Positions 53,039 to 62,137 of a stretch of 64,000 bases of DNA are shown here, in pieces; within the stretch, counting starts at the first letter, position 1; every line of letters begins with the position of its first letter. The notes under the pieces are model-generated. The model saw only the letters and a program-made list of their open reading frames with translations. It was not told the origin of the DNA and ran no database searches. Both the position numbers and the translations under genes were made by a program. This DNA comes from Sedimentisphaerales bacterium (lineage in GTDB: Bacteria > Planctomycetota > Phycisphaerae > Sedimentisphaerales > Anaerobacaceae), in the NCBI GenBank assembly GCA_016931715.1, contig JAFGEF010000115.1:87676-151675 (forward strand), given 5' to 3'.

Positions 53039-54169
53039 TTATGGGATTATGCTGCGATAATAATCAATATACTTTTCTGCAACAGAGCGCCAGCTAAATC
53101 GTTCAGCCTGTTTTCTCGCTGCTGCTGCCATTTGCTGAAAACGAACGGTATTACCAATAATATTTTTAATCGAAGCTGCGAGGTCGGCAGGATTTGCATT
53201 ATCAATGACAACGCCGTTATCTTTTATAAGCTCGTCGAGTCCTTCGCAGCGGGTTGTTATTATTGGCAGCCCCGAAGCCATCGCCTCAAGCATGGAATTG
53301 CTCATACCTTCCTGCATTGTGGCGCTGATATATATGTCACTGTTTCTGTACAGGTCAGACATCCCGGCAGGTTCGACTCTGCCTGACATTTCAATGCAGT
53401 AATCCAGTTTTTTCTGTGATATGAGTTGTTTTAGAGATTGCTCCAGTGAGCCGCTTCCTGCTATATTCAATCTAAGTTTATGCCCTTGTTTTCGTAAAAT
53501 ACCGACTGTTTCAATCAGCATTTCAATCCTCTTGGTCGAGCTAAGCCGTCCCGCCGTAATTAATTTCAACTCATCCGACTGAGGTTTTACCGGGGCAGGA
53601 AAATATTTATCAAGCTCAACTCCGTTCGGAATGACATCAATCTTTGCAGAAGGCATAAAATTTTGAGCACGGCGTTTCAGACCTTCACTGCAGGCTATTA
53701 AACCTGCCGCTTTCTTCCATATAGCCCTGAAAACAGGGCTGAGAATTTTGTAATCGAGCTGTAATCTCGCATTGTCACCGGGGACATCGGAGCCGCGAAG
53801 AGAAATGATATAAGGCAATTTTTCAGCATTTCGGTAGCAGAGCCAGCCTGTTGGGAAGCCGAAAAAAGCATGAGCCAGTTTATAATCATTTTCCCGTACG
53901 AGCTTTTTATAATGAGGTCCTGCCTTAACGAGCCATTCTATTACTTCGCTTTTTCGCCAGAACTGCAAATTTCTTTTATGGATACCGACTTTATATATAA
54001 TAATATTATCCGCGAACTTTTCTTTGACGAAACCCGGCTTTGGCGCTGATGTCAAAACATCAATCTGCAAGTCATTATTACCGGCGTACTGCCTCAGAAG
54101 GCATAGATTCGCATTGGCGGCACCTCCACCTACAGGCGGGAACTCAAAATTGAGGATTAATATTTTCAA
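53039..54169 (-). CDS. Family 4 glycosyltransferase
   Basis: The 376-residue cytoplasmic protein is a typical GT4 enzyme. It starts MKILILNFEFPPVGGGAANAN, and the donor half shows LITAGRLSSTKRIEMLIETV, then IEMSGRVEPAGMSDLYRNSDIYISATMQEGMSNSMLEAMASG, with the E-x-x-x-x-x-x-E signature (residues around 285-293), followed by LPIITTRCEGL. It transfers a sugar from a nucleotide donor to the growing glycan. Its ATG overlaps the stop of the GT39-like gene by four bases. It is one of four glycosyltransferases in this operon, so the repeat unit is likely to be at least a trisaccharide (inference). Confidence 0.93.
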   Translation of the reverse strand: MKILILNFEFPPVGGGAANANLCLLRQYAGNNDLQIDVLTSAPKPGFVKEKFADNIIIYKVGIHKRNLQFWRKSEVIEWLVKAGPHYKKLVRENDYKLAHAFFGFPTGWLCYRNAEKLPYIISLRGSDVPGDNARLQLDYKILSPVFRAIWKKAAGLIACSEGLKRRAQNFMPSAKIDVIPNGVELDKYFPAPVKPQSDELKLITAGRLSSTKRIEMLIETVGILRKQGHKLRLNIAGSGSLEQSLKQLISQKKLDYCIEMSGRVEPAGMSDLYRNSDIYISATMQEGMSNSMLEAMASGLPIITTRCEGLDELIKDNGVVIDNANPADLAASIKNIIGNTVRFQQMAAAARKQAERFSWRSVAEKYIDYYRSIIP

Positions 54170-56091
54170 GAACCGTCCTTAAGTTTAAATAATACAAACT
54201 GACCGATTGTGCGGACAATACGATAATTGTGTTGAATGAAATCCCTCATCGGTTTCATCGCCAGGTAGCGTTCAGCCTCGCCGTCTTTAAAATCTCTGGC
54301 AAGACTTTTTGTATATTCATCATCGAATTTTGCAATTTCCTCATCACTTCCCTGTACAAGCTGGAAATCACTGACTTTAGACAGTGTTGGCCAAAGCGGC
54401 AGGGGGTAACGATCATATGGAAATTCGTACTTTCGACTGTCAACAAGAAACTTCGGTTTTTTCTTTTTAAAAGCCTCCAGCAAATCATTCATTAATTTGC
54501 TCATAGCTTCAGAGCTTCGAGTGTGCATATCACTTTCAAATGCGACAGCAGCAGGACAAAGGCGGTCGGAACGAAGGTAAATGCCTGGGAACCAGCCCCA
54601 GACATAAATAACATCATCTGGTCCGGAATTTACACGGATATAATCTCCAACTTCCTGCCAGGCATATTTATTACCTCTCAAAAAACTGCGAACTTCTTCC
54701 CGGTGTTGGACATATCCTCTGTTTCTGGTTGGAAGATTAGTCCCTGGATCAGTATATTGTGCTCCTGAAAATGGACTTTTATGTGCTCCGAATATTATTT
54801 GCCATGACATAGCTATCATGACGATAAGTCCTGCTGCGCCGGTTATTATCCAGCCCGGGTAATAGTTTGAACGAACAACCTTATCGCGATAGAGCGCTAT
54901 AAGGTAACCGCCAGTCATTGCGGCAGAGGCATTAAGCGGCAGATAATACTGCTCATAACCCCGTGGGCTTATCCATACAAAAGCCAAATCTAAAATCCAC
55001 CAGACGCCAAAAAGAATCGTGAACTTTTCATAAAATGGAGCGGCCTGTTGTGTTTCGACGTGCGGCATTTTATATATGATTTTTTTTATCTGTCTAAAAA
55101 TCCAGAAAAACAATGCGACCAGAGCCAGCGTTATCGGTAATATCAGGCAGCCATAATATCGCATTACCTGCGGAAATTGTTTCTTGAAACCGATTACCTC
55201 TCTCGCCGAGGTAACGTATGAACCTAATTTGGCTTGCGCGCTTGAACCGAATATTATATTCCATGCCCATATGTATGGTATATAAGATGGATAATCGTTT
55301 GCCAGAATCCACAGGCATACCGGTCCGACACCGAGTACAAATCCACCTGCGAGAAGGCCTATATCAGCGAGAGTTTGTTTAATGCTTCGCCATTTAAAAA
55401 TCGGCTGGATTATTACAAATAATCCAATTGCACAAATTGCAGATATGCCTGTCTGCTTAAACATTGGCGCCCATCCAATAGCCGCACCGGAAAGAATCGC
55501 CAGCCACCATTTGCCATCCAATTGCCTGAGAACATAACAACACATGCCTATTACCATAAAAGCTATCATGTGCTGTTCCTTGACGTTGCCGAATTTGGCA
55601 ATTAAAGGTGCGGAAAGATACAGTGACGCAATAATAACACCGATAGCAGCAGCCAGTGTTCCATAGAGTTTTCGCATGGTATAGAACATAAGAATAAGTG
55701 CAGCAGCCTGGAGGATACCCTGAATTAATTTTGGTCCGAATTCCGAGAAACCGAACAATTTCACACCGAGCATATTTATCAGAAGTGTGCCGGGCTGAGC
55801 AGATGGTATTTCATCAACTCCCAGTTTTGCGCCTGAAAAAATATGCTGGGCTGAATAGACATAGGCAGAACTGTCGAAAGGATCAGGATAGTTCAGTTCA
55901 AAATACTTGCCGAAAGCAAACGGAATTGCTGCCAATATGAAAATCACAAAATAAACAGTATATTGATGTATTTTTTTTTGTCTGGCTTTATGCAGTTCAG
56001 AAAAAGTACCGGATTGAATATGTTGTGCAGACTTTGTTTTTTTTTGTATGTCATTTCTCTGATGGGATTTTTTTTTGATATTTCTGTTCAT
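54166..56091 (-). CDS. GT39-like (ArnT/PMT-type) membrane glycosyltransferase
   Basis: The 641-residue protein begins with a lysine/glutamine-rich cytoplasmic stretch (residues 1-48), then about eleven membrane spans. The first extracytoplasmic loop holds YPDPFDSSAYVYSAQHIFSG, with the aspartates typical of the GT39/83 superfamily, and IPSAQPGTLLINMLG. The C-terminal soluble part (about 450-641, including YVWGWFPGIYLRSDRL) lies outside the membrane. Such enzymes take a sugar from a polyprenyl-phosphate donor and transfer it on the periplasmic side. The donor could be made by the GT2 protein encoded just upstream, with a four-base overlap between the two genes. Acceptor (lipid, glycan or protein) is not known. 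Confidence 0.85.
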   Translation of the reverse strand: MNRNIKKKSHQRNDIQKKTKSAQHIQSGTFSELHKARQKKIHQYTVYFVIFILAAIPFAFGKYFELNYPDPFDSSAYVYSAQHIFSGAKLGVDEIPSAQPGTLLINMLGVKLFGFSEFGPKLIQGILQAAALILMFYTMRKLYGTLAAAIGVIIASLYLSAPLIAKFGNVKEQHMIAFMVIGMCCYVLRQLDGKWWLAILSGAAIGWAPMFKQTGISAICAIGLFVIIQPIFKWRSIKQTLADIGLLAGGFVLGVGPVCLWILANDYPSYIPYIWAWNIIFGSSAQAKLGSYVTSAREVIGFKKQFPQVMRYYGCLILPITLALVALFFWIFRQIKKIIYKMPHVETQQAAPFYEKFTILFGVWWILDLAFVWISPRGYEQYYLPLNASAAMTGGYLIALYRDKVVRSNYYPGWIITGAAGLIVMIAMSWQIIFGAHKSPFSGAQYTDPGTNLPTRNRGYVQHREEVRSFLRGNKYAWQEVGDYIRVNSGPDDVIYVWGWFPGIYLRSDRLCPAAVAFESDMHTRSSEAMSKLMNDLLEAFKKKKPKFLVDSRKYEFPYDRYPLPLWPTLSKVSDFQLVQGSDEEIAKFDDEYTKSLARDFKDGEAERYLAMKPMRDFIQHNYRIVRTIGQFVLFKLKDGS

Positions 56092-57065
56092 TTATCCTCT
56101 TCCTTAGTAATATCATGCTCAAGAATATTTTTAATGACATAGGTTGGCCTGTTCTGCGATTCATGATAAGTTCTTACGAGCAGTTCTGCCAACAAGCCCA
56201 TCAGAATAAACTGGATTGTAGTAATCATTAATACAGCCGAAAGAAGCAGCAAAGGATTCCCGCTCATATCGACACCACTTGAGATTTTCTGATAGAGCAC
56301 AAAAAAGATAAAAATGAGTGAAACTAATGCACTCAGCAAACCAATGCCGCCAAAAACATAAATGGGCTTTGTTGAAAAAGAGCCGAGAAAATTCACCGTA
56401 ATCAGGTCCAGCACGACTTTCCATGTTCTGCCAAGTCCATACTTTGCGACTCCTGCTGTCCTTGGTCTGTGGTTCACAACGATTTCTGCGATTTTGGCAC
56501 CGCTCCAACTTGCCAAAGCAGGTATGAAACGATGCATCTCGCCATACAATTTTGTCTGTGCCAGAACTTCCTTGCGATATACCTTAAGTGTGCAGCCGTA
56601 GTCATGGAGCTTAACTCCGGTAATTGTGGAAATCAGCCAGTTAGCGGCTTTCGAAGGCAGCTTTCTCGTCAGCGCTTTATCATGCCTTTTTTTTCTCCAG
56701 CCGCTCACCACGTCATATCCCTCGTGTAGTTTTTCAATCATTTTGGGAATATCAGCCGGATCATTTTGTAAATCTGCGTCCAGGGCAACTATTATTTCCC
56801 CCTTGGCATGTGCAAAACCAGCGCTTAAAGCCGCAGTTTGACCAAAATTCTTGCGAAAACTAATGATTCCGACTCTCTGATCGCTCTGGAAAAGCTTTGT
56901 TAATACAGTACTACTGTTATCTGTGCTGCCGTCATCGATAAATAAAATTTCGTAATTGTATTTATCAATCAACGCCTCAGTGATTTGCTGATGAAGAACA
57001 CCTATGTTATCCTGCTCATTCAGCAGCGGCACAACTATCGATAATTCAGGAACTTGCCTTTGCAT
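56088..57065 (-). CDS. GT2 family polyprenyl-phosphate sugar synthase-like protein
   Basis: The 325-residue protein has the GT2 fold: LSIVVPLLNEQDNIGVLHQQI, ILFIDDGSTDNSS, the metal-binding ALDADLQNDPADIPKMI (D-x-D type), and GWRKKRHDKALTRKLPSK, followed by the Y-G-C-T-L-K motif. Two membrane spans near the C-terminus (about 235-260 and 272-297) resemble GtrB/ArnC-type enzymes, which attach a sugar to undecaprenyl phosphate at the inner membrane face. It is the first gene of the eight-gene operon. AGGAAG lies before the ATG. Its stop overlaps the GT39-like start by four bases, and the two may form a make-and-transfer pair. Confidence 0.93.
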   Translation of the reverse strand: MQRQVPELSIVVPLLNEQDNIGVLHQQITEALIDKYNYEILFIDDGSTDNSSTVLTKLFQSDQRVGIISFRKNFGQTAALSAGFAHAKGEIIVALDADLQNDPADIPKMIEKLHEGYDVVSGWRKKRHDKALTRKLPSKAANWLISTITGVKLHDYGCTLKVYRKEVLAQTKLYGEMHRFIPALASWSGAKIAEIVVNHRPRTAGVAKYGLGRTWKVVLDLITVNFLGSFSTKPIYVFGGIGLLSALVSLIFIFFVLYQKISSGVDMSGNPLLLLSAVLMITTIQFILMGLLAELLVRTYHESQNRPTYVIKNILEHDITKEEDK

Positions 57066-57092
57066 AATTAACTTCCTATAATAATTATATAT

Positions 57093-57121
57093 ATAATAAT
57101 AAGTAACATATCGGATGTAAA
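57093..57121 (-). promoter_or_regulatory. Predicted promoter of the polysaccharide operon
   Basis: On the minus strand TTTACA (57121-57116), a 17-base spacer and TATTAT (57098-57093) lie 28 bases before the GT2 start. The other half of the 258-base divergent gap to the DUF1573 gene (57122-57323) contains no supported gene. Confidence 0.6.
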
Positions 57122-57323
57122 GCCGAACCTAAGCAGTCAAAATAGAGTAATATATAAATAAAAATCATCAAATTCGTTGTAATAAACAGGAAATTTCACC
57201 TCATGGAAGAGACATTTAGGGACGATGTACTAAGGGGAAATTTATTGCTTGAAATGGATTTTTTTAGTAAAAAAGTATAAAATCTTCAAAAATTGTTATA
57301 ACCTCTGTTATGAATGGGTAATT

Positions 57324-58352
57324 ATGAGACAAAATTGTTTATTAACATCAGCTTTTATTGCTATCGGTTGCATTATGTTAATTTTCAGCGGATGTCAGGA
57401 ACAAACCGCGAAGACTCCTGAAGTATTGTCGGAACCAAATGCTCTTTCTCCAAGAATTCAGTTTGAAGAAACAAAACTTGATTTTGGACAGGTTGGTCCC
57501 AAGGCAATAAATACAAAAGAGTTAAAATTTAAAAATGCTGGGCAGGGTATCCTGAAAATTATTGAAATCGTTCAATGCTGTGGTGTTTTTGCTGAAAGCG
57601 ATAAAAAGGAATACGAGCCGGGTGAAACGGGGATTTTAAAAGTTGAGTTCCATGCGTCAGGGGTTATTGGAATTATAGAGAAAGAGCCTATAATATATAG
57701 CAACGACCCGGTAAATAGAAAAATTACTTTGAGCGTTAAAGCAGAAATTATGCAAAAAGTTGTCTGGGAACCGGAAAATATTAAGCTGTATTTAAATGAA
57801 GAAAATGCAGCTTGCCCAAAGCTTACAATAAAAAGCGTTGATGGGCAGGAATTTGCAATTACGGGAATCAGGTCAACAGGAAATTGCATAACTGCAGATT
57901 ACAATCGGGCGGTAAAAAAAACAGAGCATGTGCTTGATTTGAAAGTTAATGTAGAGAAACTGCCCGAACAGCTATATGGTGAGATTAATATTTCAATGAA
58001 TCACCCGCAGGGAGAATCTGCTGCTATACCTTTTAATGTAGTCCCCAAATATAAGATTACCCCTAACGTAATTATTTTGAATAATCTTATTATGAATGAA
58101 TCTAAAAAAGAAGAAATTACAATTATTAGTAATTACAAGGAAGATTTTGAGATAGAATCATCATCGTCCGAGAATAAAACAATTAAAATGATTGATTTTA
58201 ACAAAATAGAAAATGGTTATAAGCTCAATATAGAAATAATTCCGCCACCCATAACCAAAGGAGAGCTAAGATTTAATGATATATTCAAAATTAACCTGAA
58301 AGGCGGCGAGCAACTGGCTCTAACCTGTGTTGGGTATTATAAAATAAAGTAA
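57324..58352 (+). CDS. DUF1573-domain lipoprotein, copy 1
   Basis: The 342-residue protein has a lipoprotein signal (AIGCIMLIFSGC). The mature chain starts with a DUF1573-type Ig-like beta-sandwich: IQFEETKLDFGQVGPKAINT, LKFKNAGQGILKI, then VQCCGVFAESDKKEYEPGETG and VIYSNDP-like end. In place of the usual S-C-G-C-T the motif reads QCCG. The remaining 200 residues form two more beta-rich segments. DUF1573 proteins are envelope proteins of unknown function and are common in Bacteroidetes and planctomycetes. I start at ATG 57324, because the longer frame (from TTG 57249) puts non-signal residues before the lipobox. Copy 2 follows after 54 bases, then the multihaem gene. Confidence 0.85.
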   Translation: MRQNCLLTSAFIAIGCIMLIFSGCQEQTAKTPEVLSEPNALSPRIQFEETKLDFGQVGPKAINTKELKFKNAGQGILKIIEIVQCCGVFAESDKKEYEPGETGILKVEFHASGVIGIIEKEPIIYSNDPVNRKITLSVKAEIMQKVVWEPENIKLYLNEENAACPKLTIKSVDGQEFAITGIRSTGNCITADYNRAVKKTEHVLDLKVNVEKLPEQLYGEINISMNHPQGESAAIPFNVVPKYKITPNVIILNNLIMNESKKEEITIISNYKEDFEIESSSSENKTIKMIDFNKIENGYKLNIEIIPPPITKGELRFNDIFKINLKGGEQLALTCVGYYKIK

Positions 58353-58406
58353 CTTTATCGGATTCATATTTTACAAATTCTTTCATAGGATAATGGAGAT
58401 TGTAGT

Positions 58407-59480
58407 ATGCAGCTAAATAAAAACTTTTTGCTTATTATCTCTTTATGTTCTCTTTTGCTTCTTTTCTGCAACTTGCCGGTACATACACAGGCGGTGAATA
58501 GTAATACAACTCAGCCGGATAACCCTGTTGCAGAGAATCCCGGCAGCAGTGTCCATGGGGCAAGAATAGTTTTTGATAATAAAATTCTCGATTTTGGCAA
58601 AATAGGGACAGAAACAAGACCTTCCGGTGAATTTAAGTTTACAAACACGGGAAATGCTGTATTGGAGATTACTCAGGTAAGTCAATGCTGCGGTATTGTA
58701 ATCACCTACGAAAAGTCGAAATACCAACCAGGTGAAAATGGATTATTAAAGGTATTATGCACTGCAACTGCGCAGACAGGAAAGATATCAAGAATCCCCA
58801 TTGTATATAGTAACGATCCTGTCGAACCGAACCTTGCTCTGATGATAACGGCTGAAATTGTTAATAAGGTAATTGCCCAGCCCGATAGATTGAAGCTGTT
58901 TCTTGATGAAGATAATACTAAAGTTCACAAAATAACAATAAGCAGCACCGACAAACAGCCTTTTACGATCAAAGATATTAAATCGACCGGAAATTGTATA
59001 ACAGCAGCGTATGAATCCAACTTGAAAGCAACTGAATTTGAGATTGATTTCAAAGTTGACATGGTTAAACTCCAGCAAAATATGAGGGGAAATGTCGATA
59101 TAAGTATAACTCACCCCGAAATGAGTCTTCTTACGATACCATTTGATGTTCTGTCGAGGTTTACGTTTGAGCCGCTTATGATTCTCGTTCTCAATGCCGA
59201 ACCAGGCAAACCTGAAGTAAGAAAGATTTGGGTATTTAATAATTACAACCAGGAATTTGAAATTGAGTCTATTTCTTCAAAAAACAACTACATTACTGTT
59301 CTAAGCGAAGGTAAAGTTAATGACGGTTATCAATTTGAAGTGCAAATAACACCACCTCCAGGAGGAGATAAAAGAAGTTTTAGCGATGAGCTTTATATTC
59401 TGATAAAAGATCGAGAAAAGCTTAAAATTGATTGTAACGGGTACTATACCCCGCCTAAAACGACCGGAAGCAGTAAATAA
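58407..59480 (+). CDS. DUF1573-domain protein, copy 2
   Basis: The 357-residue protein is a paralogue of copy 1 with matching order: signal (residues 5-25), IVFDNKILDFGKIGTETRPS, FKFTNTGNAVLEITQVSQCCGIV, YQPGENGLLKV, IPIVYSNDPVEPNLALMITAEI, then ISSTDKQPFTIKDIKSTGNCITAAYES. The last phrase is nearly the same in copy 1 (STGNCITADYN). The signal ends in a serine/valine/glutamine stretch without a clear lipobox cysteine, so it may be soluble in the periplasm rather than lipid-anchored. The two genes arose by tandem duplication. It lies 76 bases before the multihaem lipoprotein gene. Confidence 0.87.
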   Translation: MQLNKNFLLIISLCSLLLLFCNLPVHTQAVNSNTTQPDNPVAENPGSSVHGARIVFDNKILDFGKIGTETRPSGEFKFTNTGNAVLEITQVSQCCGIVITYEKSKYQPGENGLLKVLCTATAQTGKISRIPIVYSNDPVEPNLALMITAEIVNKVIAQPDRLKLFLDEDNTKVHKITISSTDKQPFTIKDIKSTGNCITAAYESNLKATEFEIDFKVDMVKLQQNMRGNVDISITHPEMSLLTIPFDVLSRFTFEPLMILVLNAEPGKPEVRKIWVFNNYNQEFEIESISSKNNYITVLSEGKVNDGYQFEVQITPPPGGDKRSFSDELYILIKDREKLKIDCNGYYTPPKTTGSSK

Positions 59481-59556
59481 ATCTGATTGAATAAAAGCCT
59501 TAATCAGTCTTTAAGTATAAAGCCGAAACAGAAATAGGGATAAGAACGATTTAAAT

Positions 59557-60936
59557 ATGAAGCAACTGATAACCTGTATCTGCATATTGATAATAGCAGC
59601 CTCATGTGAATTGAGTTCTTCGATTCATTCTTCAGGTCAAAAGAAACCTTCCGAAATAATCCCTCAGCAGGAAATATCTTCAAATGACGGTATAACTGTT
59701 TTTCTGACCGGCAATGTGCTCGGTTCACTAAAACCCTGCGGCTGTTCCGGGGGACAATTAGGAGGACTTGACAGACGTCCGGCTGTTTTCAATACAGTCC
59801 CGAAGGACAAAAGACTGCTCATCGATACAGGCTCTCTTGTAGAAAATCAGTCACAACAGAGTTTATTTAAATTTACAATAATAATAGAAGCTTTGAAGTA
59901 CCTTGATTACGACATTGTGAACCTTACAAAGCAGGATATTGAGATGTCAAGGCAGTCCGGTCAATTGGACAGCAGTTCGAAAGAATATATCAGTTCGTAT
60001 GAAACCGATCAGAAATTTCCGATAGGGAATAGACTTGAATATGAATTGAACGGGCAGAAAATAAATATCTCGGTTGTCGGCTTTGACCCTCTGGAAAGGC
60101 CGATAGAAGATATCAAAAAAGTTTTTCCCGAAGAGCAAAGCGGGAAAAATGTCAATATCCTTATTATAAATCATGAAAGTAATGAAATAATTTCTGGTAT
60201 ATCGAAGCTGGGTGTCGTTGACTGCCTGGTTTGCCCGATTAAATCTGATGAGCCTACAGTGATTAGTGATTCCGGCGCAAAAACTCTGGCTTGTGCCGTA
60301 GGAAGATTCGGAAGATATATAAGCAAGCTGGTAATTAATAATGCTCCTGATGGCAGTTTGAAACTGAGTTTTGACTATATTCCTGTCAGAGAAGAAATCA
60401 AGCAGGATGACTATCTCAAAGATCTGTATAAAACTTATCAGGATATGATTAAAGATGCCGGACTTTTAGGTGAAAATCTACGCTCTCCTTTGGATGGTAA
60501 TCTGAAATATGTCGGCTCAGAAGCCTGCGAGTCAGATGATTGTCATTCCGAACCTTTAAGACATAAATATGAATACGTAGTATGGAAAGAAAGCGGTCAT
60601 GCAAATGCTTATGCAACTCTTGTAGAAGAAGGTTCGCAATATGACCCGGAATGTATAGTATGCCATGTTATTGGTTACAAATACGAAAGCGGGTTTAAAA
60701 CAGCGGAAACAACACCTGAGTTGAAAAATGTCGGCTGCGAATACTGCCATGGCCCAGGCTCAGAGCATTGTAAAGATCCATATAATAATAAAACAACACC
60801 TATCCCGGACAAAGTAAAAAAGTGTCTGGAATGCCACACCCCTGAACACAGCGGTGATTTTGCAGGCCATGAAGAAGAAAAAATGCAATTAATTAATCAT
60901 TGGCCGGAACCAAATGACGTCAACACTGTCAAATAA
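59557..60936 (+). CDS. Lipoprotein with degenerate metallophosphatase-like domain and multihaem cytochrome c domain
   Basis: The 459-residue protein starts with a hydrophobic signal and cysteine (IIAASC, residue 17). Residues 45-290 resemble the 5'-nucleotidase/metallophosphoesterase fold of cytochrome-linked families: ITVFLTGNVLGSLKPCGCSGGQLGGLDRR and RLLIDTGSLV. The metal-binding D-x-H and D of active enzymes are absent (N and S instead), so it is probably not a phosphatase. Residues 315-445 are a c554-like haem domain with CESDDCH (residue 324, a CX4CH variant), CIVCH (366), CEYCH (394) and CLECH (423). Four covalent haems are likely. It should move electrons in the periplasm. It follows the DUF1573 pair. 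Confidence 0.87.
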   Translation: MKQLITCICILIIAASCELSSSIHSSGQKKPSEIIPQQEISSNDGITVFLTGNVLGSLKPCGCSGGQLGGLDRRPAVFNTVPKDKRLLIDTGSLVENQSQQSLFKFTIIIEALKYLDYDIVNLTKQDIEMSRQSGQLDSSSKEYISSYETDQKFPIGNRLEYELNGQKINISVVGFDPLERPIEDIKKVFPEEQSGKNVNILIINHESNEIISGISKLGVVDCLVCPIKSDEPTVISDSGAKTLACAVGRFGRYISKLVINNAPDGSLKLSFDYIPVREEIKQDDYLKDLYKTYQDMIKDAGLLGENLRSPLDGNLKYVGSEACESDDCHSEPLRHKYEYVVWKESGHANAYATLVEEGSQYDPECIVCHVIGYKYESGFKTAETTPELKNVGCEYCHGPGSEHCKDPYNNKTTPIPDKVKKCLECHTPEHSGDFAGHEEEKMQLINHWPEPNDVNTVK

Positions 60937-61017
60937 TAAAGAGCATTAGAACAAATATTGAAAATTTGATTGCTTTTGTATAGTTTTATCGAAGCAAGAT
61001 GCTTTTTTGAGACAAAA

Positions 61018-61923
61018 ATGGTTAAGACATTGCATATAACGAGTTTTGTGGCGGTTCTTCTGGCAATTGCAATTTCCGCTTTTCCAGTTTTTTATCGTGT
61101 AAAAGGCGTAAAAAATGACGAAAATATCGAGAAATTCCTTAATTCACCCGACATAATTGAAAAATTCAAAGAGGTTTCGGGTCAGAGGACACAAACTCCT
61201 GCAAATCAGGTTCATCCGCTTGTTCAGCAGTCGGAGTTATTTGCAAAGATTATTAATCCGCCGAAACCTGTACAGGACCCTCAACCGAATATGAATAAAA
61301 ATTCCAAAATTATGATTGAACCTTCTAAAACTCTTACCCCAAAGTTTAAAGTCATAATTACAAGTGTTTGTGAGCAAAATACGGAATTGTCACAGGCTTT
61401 AATTGATGAACCTGGCAAAGGTAAATACTGGGTAAGGCAATCAAGTATTGTAAATCATCAGATTATCGAACAGGTCAATGACGGGATTGTTATCGTAAGA
61501 AATGGCGACGAATTATTTGAACTGAAAATTGAGGAAAGGAAATTTGCCCCTTCTGCTGTGCCTGCTACAGGCAGAATAAGTCCGGCAGCAAAAAGCAGCA
61601 GCACAAGCAATCCAGCACCAAACAGGCCGCCGCGTATCATAACACCTCCTTCTGTAACAGTAAATACTGCTCCTAAAACGGAAAACGATCCTGAAAAAGT
61701 AAGGAAAATTGAGGAATTATATGAAAAACTGAAGATTATCAGCAGCGCTGAAGACGCAGACCCGAATAATACCCCCAGTATGGAAGAAAGAGCCTTGAGG
61801 ATGCAGGCGGTTATTACAGAGTTCAGAAATTCAAATATGAATATTAGTGAAGAAGAGGCACAAAAACTGGCTGAATTAGGTAAATTGTTTGAAAATATAC
61901 CGACATCTGAGTCGGATAATTGA
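61018..61923 (+). CDS. Membrane-anchored protein of unknown function
   Basis: The 301-residue protein has one N-terminal hydrophobic segment (about residues 8-23, FVAVLLAIAISAFPVFY) as anchor. A proline- and lysine-rich region (about 50-110) follows, then a compact beta segment (FKVIITSVCEQNTELSQALI, KYWVRQSSIVNHQIIEQVNDG), a second low-complexity linker (SPAAKSSSTSNPAPNRPPRII), and a helical tail (about 230-301, with EEAQKLAELGKLFENI). I do not recognise a family. It resembles a stator or secretion-assembly protein in organisation, but that is only an impression. I start at ATG 61018, since the earlier TTG adds residues without a ribosome site. It is last in the DUF1573/multihaem run, 81 bases after the cytochrome gene. 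Confidence 0.65.
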   Translation: MVKTLHITSFVAVLLAIAISAFPVFYRVKGVKNDENIEKFLNSPDIIEKFKEVSGQRTQTPANQVHPLVQQSELFAKIINPPKPVQDPQPNMNKNSKIMIEPSKTLTPKFKVIITSVCEQNTELSQALIDEPGKGKYWVRQSSIVNHQIIEQVNDGIVIVRNGDELFELKIEERKFAPSAVPATGRISPAAKSSSTSNPAPNRPPRIITPPSVTVNTAPKTENDPEKVRKIEELYEKLKIISSAEDADPNNTPSMEERALRMQAVITEFRNSNMNISEEEAQKLAELGKLFENIPTSESDN

Positions 61924-61970
61924 AGTAATTTATAAATACAATATTAACCTGCCCCCCATTTTTGTTTCGA

Positions 61971-61999
61971 GGGTCCCTGGACAAAGAATCCGGGGACCC
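61971..61999. terminator. Strong GC-rich hairpin between convergent genes
   Basis: GGGTCCC-T-GGA pairs with TCC-G-GGGACCC (11-bp stem with one T-G pair, loop CAAAGAA). It lies 48 bases after the plus-strand stop and 139 bases before the minus-strand stop, in otherwise AT-rich DNA. No long T-run follows, so its role as an intrinsic terminator is probable but not certain. Confidence 0.6.
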
Positions 62000-62137
62000 C
62001 GACAAGTTTTAAAGTCAACGCTATAAAATAAATTATCAATACATATATTACTTTAGGAAAAATATCCTTTTTCACTTGAAGACATGGATAGATTTATGAA
62101 GATATATCGAATTCGAAGTTTTTTTAAAAATCATCTA

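Noticed and set aside
57203..57281. 23-codon leader-peptide-like frame before the first DUF1573 gene
   Set aside because: No clear ribosome site and no attenuator-like hairpin follow it.
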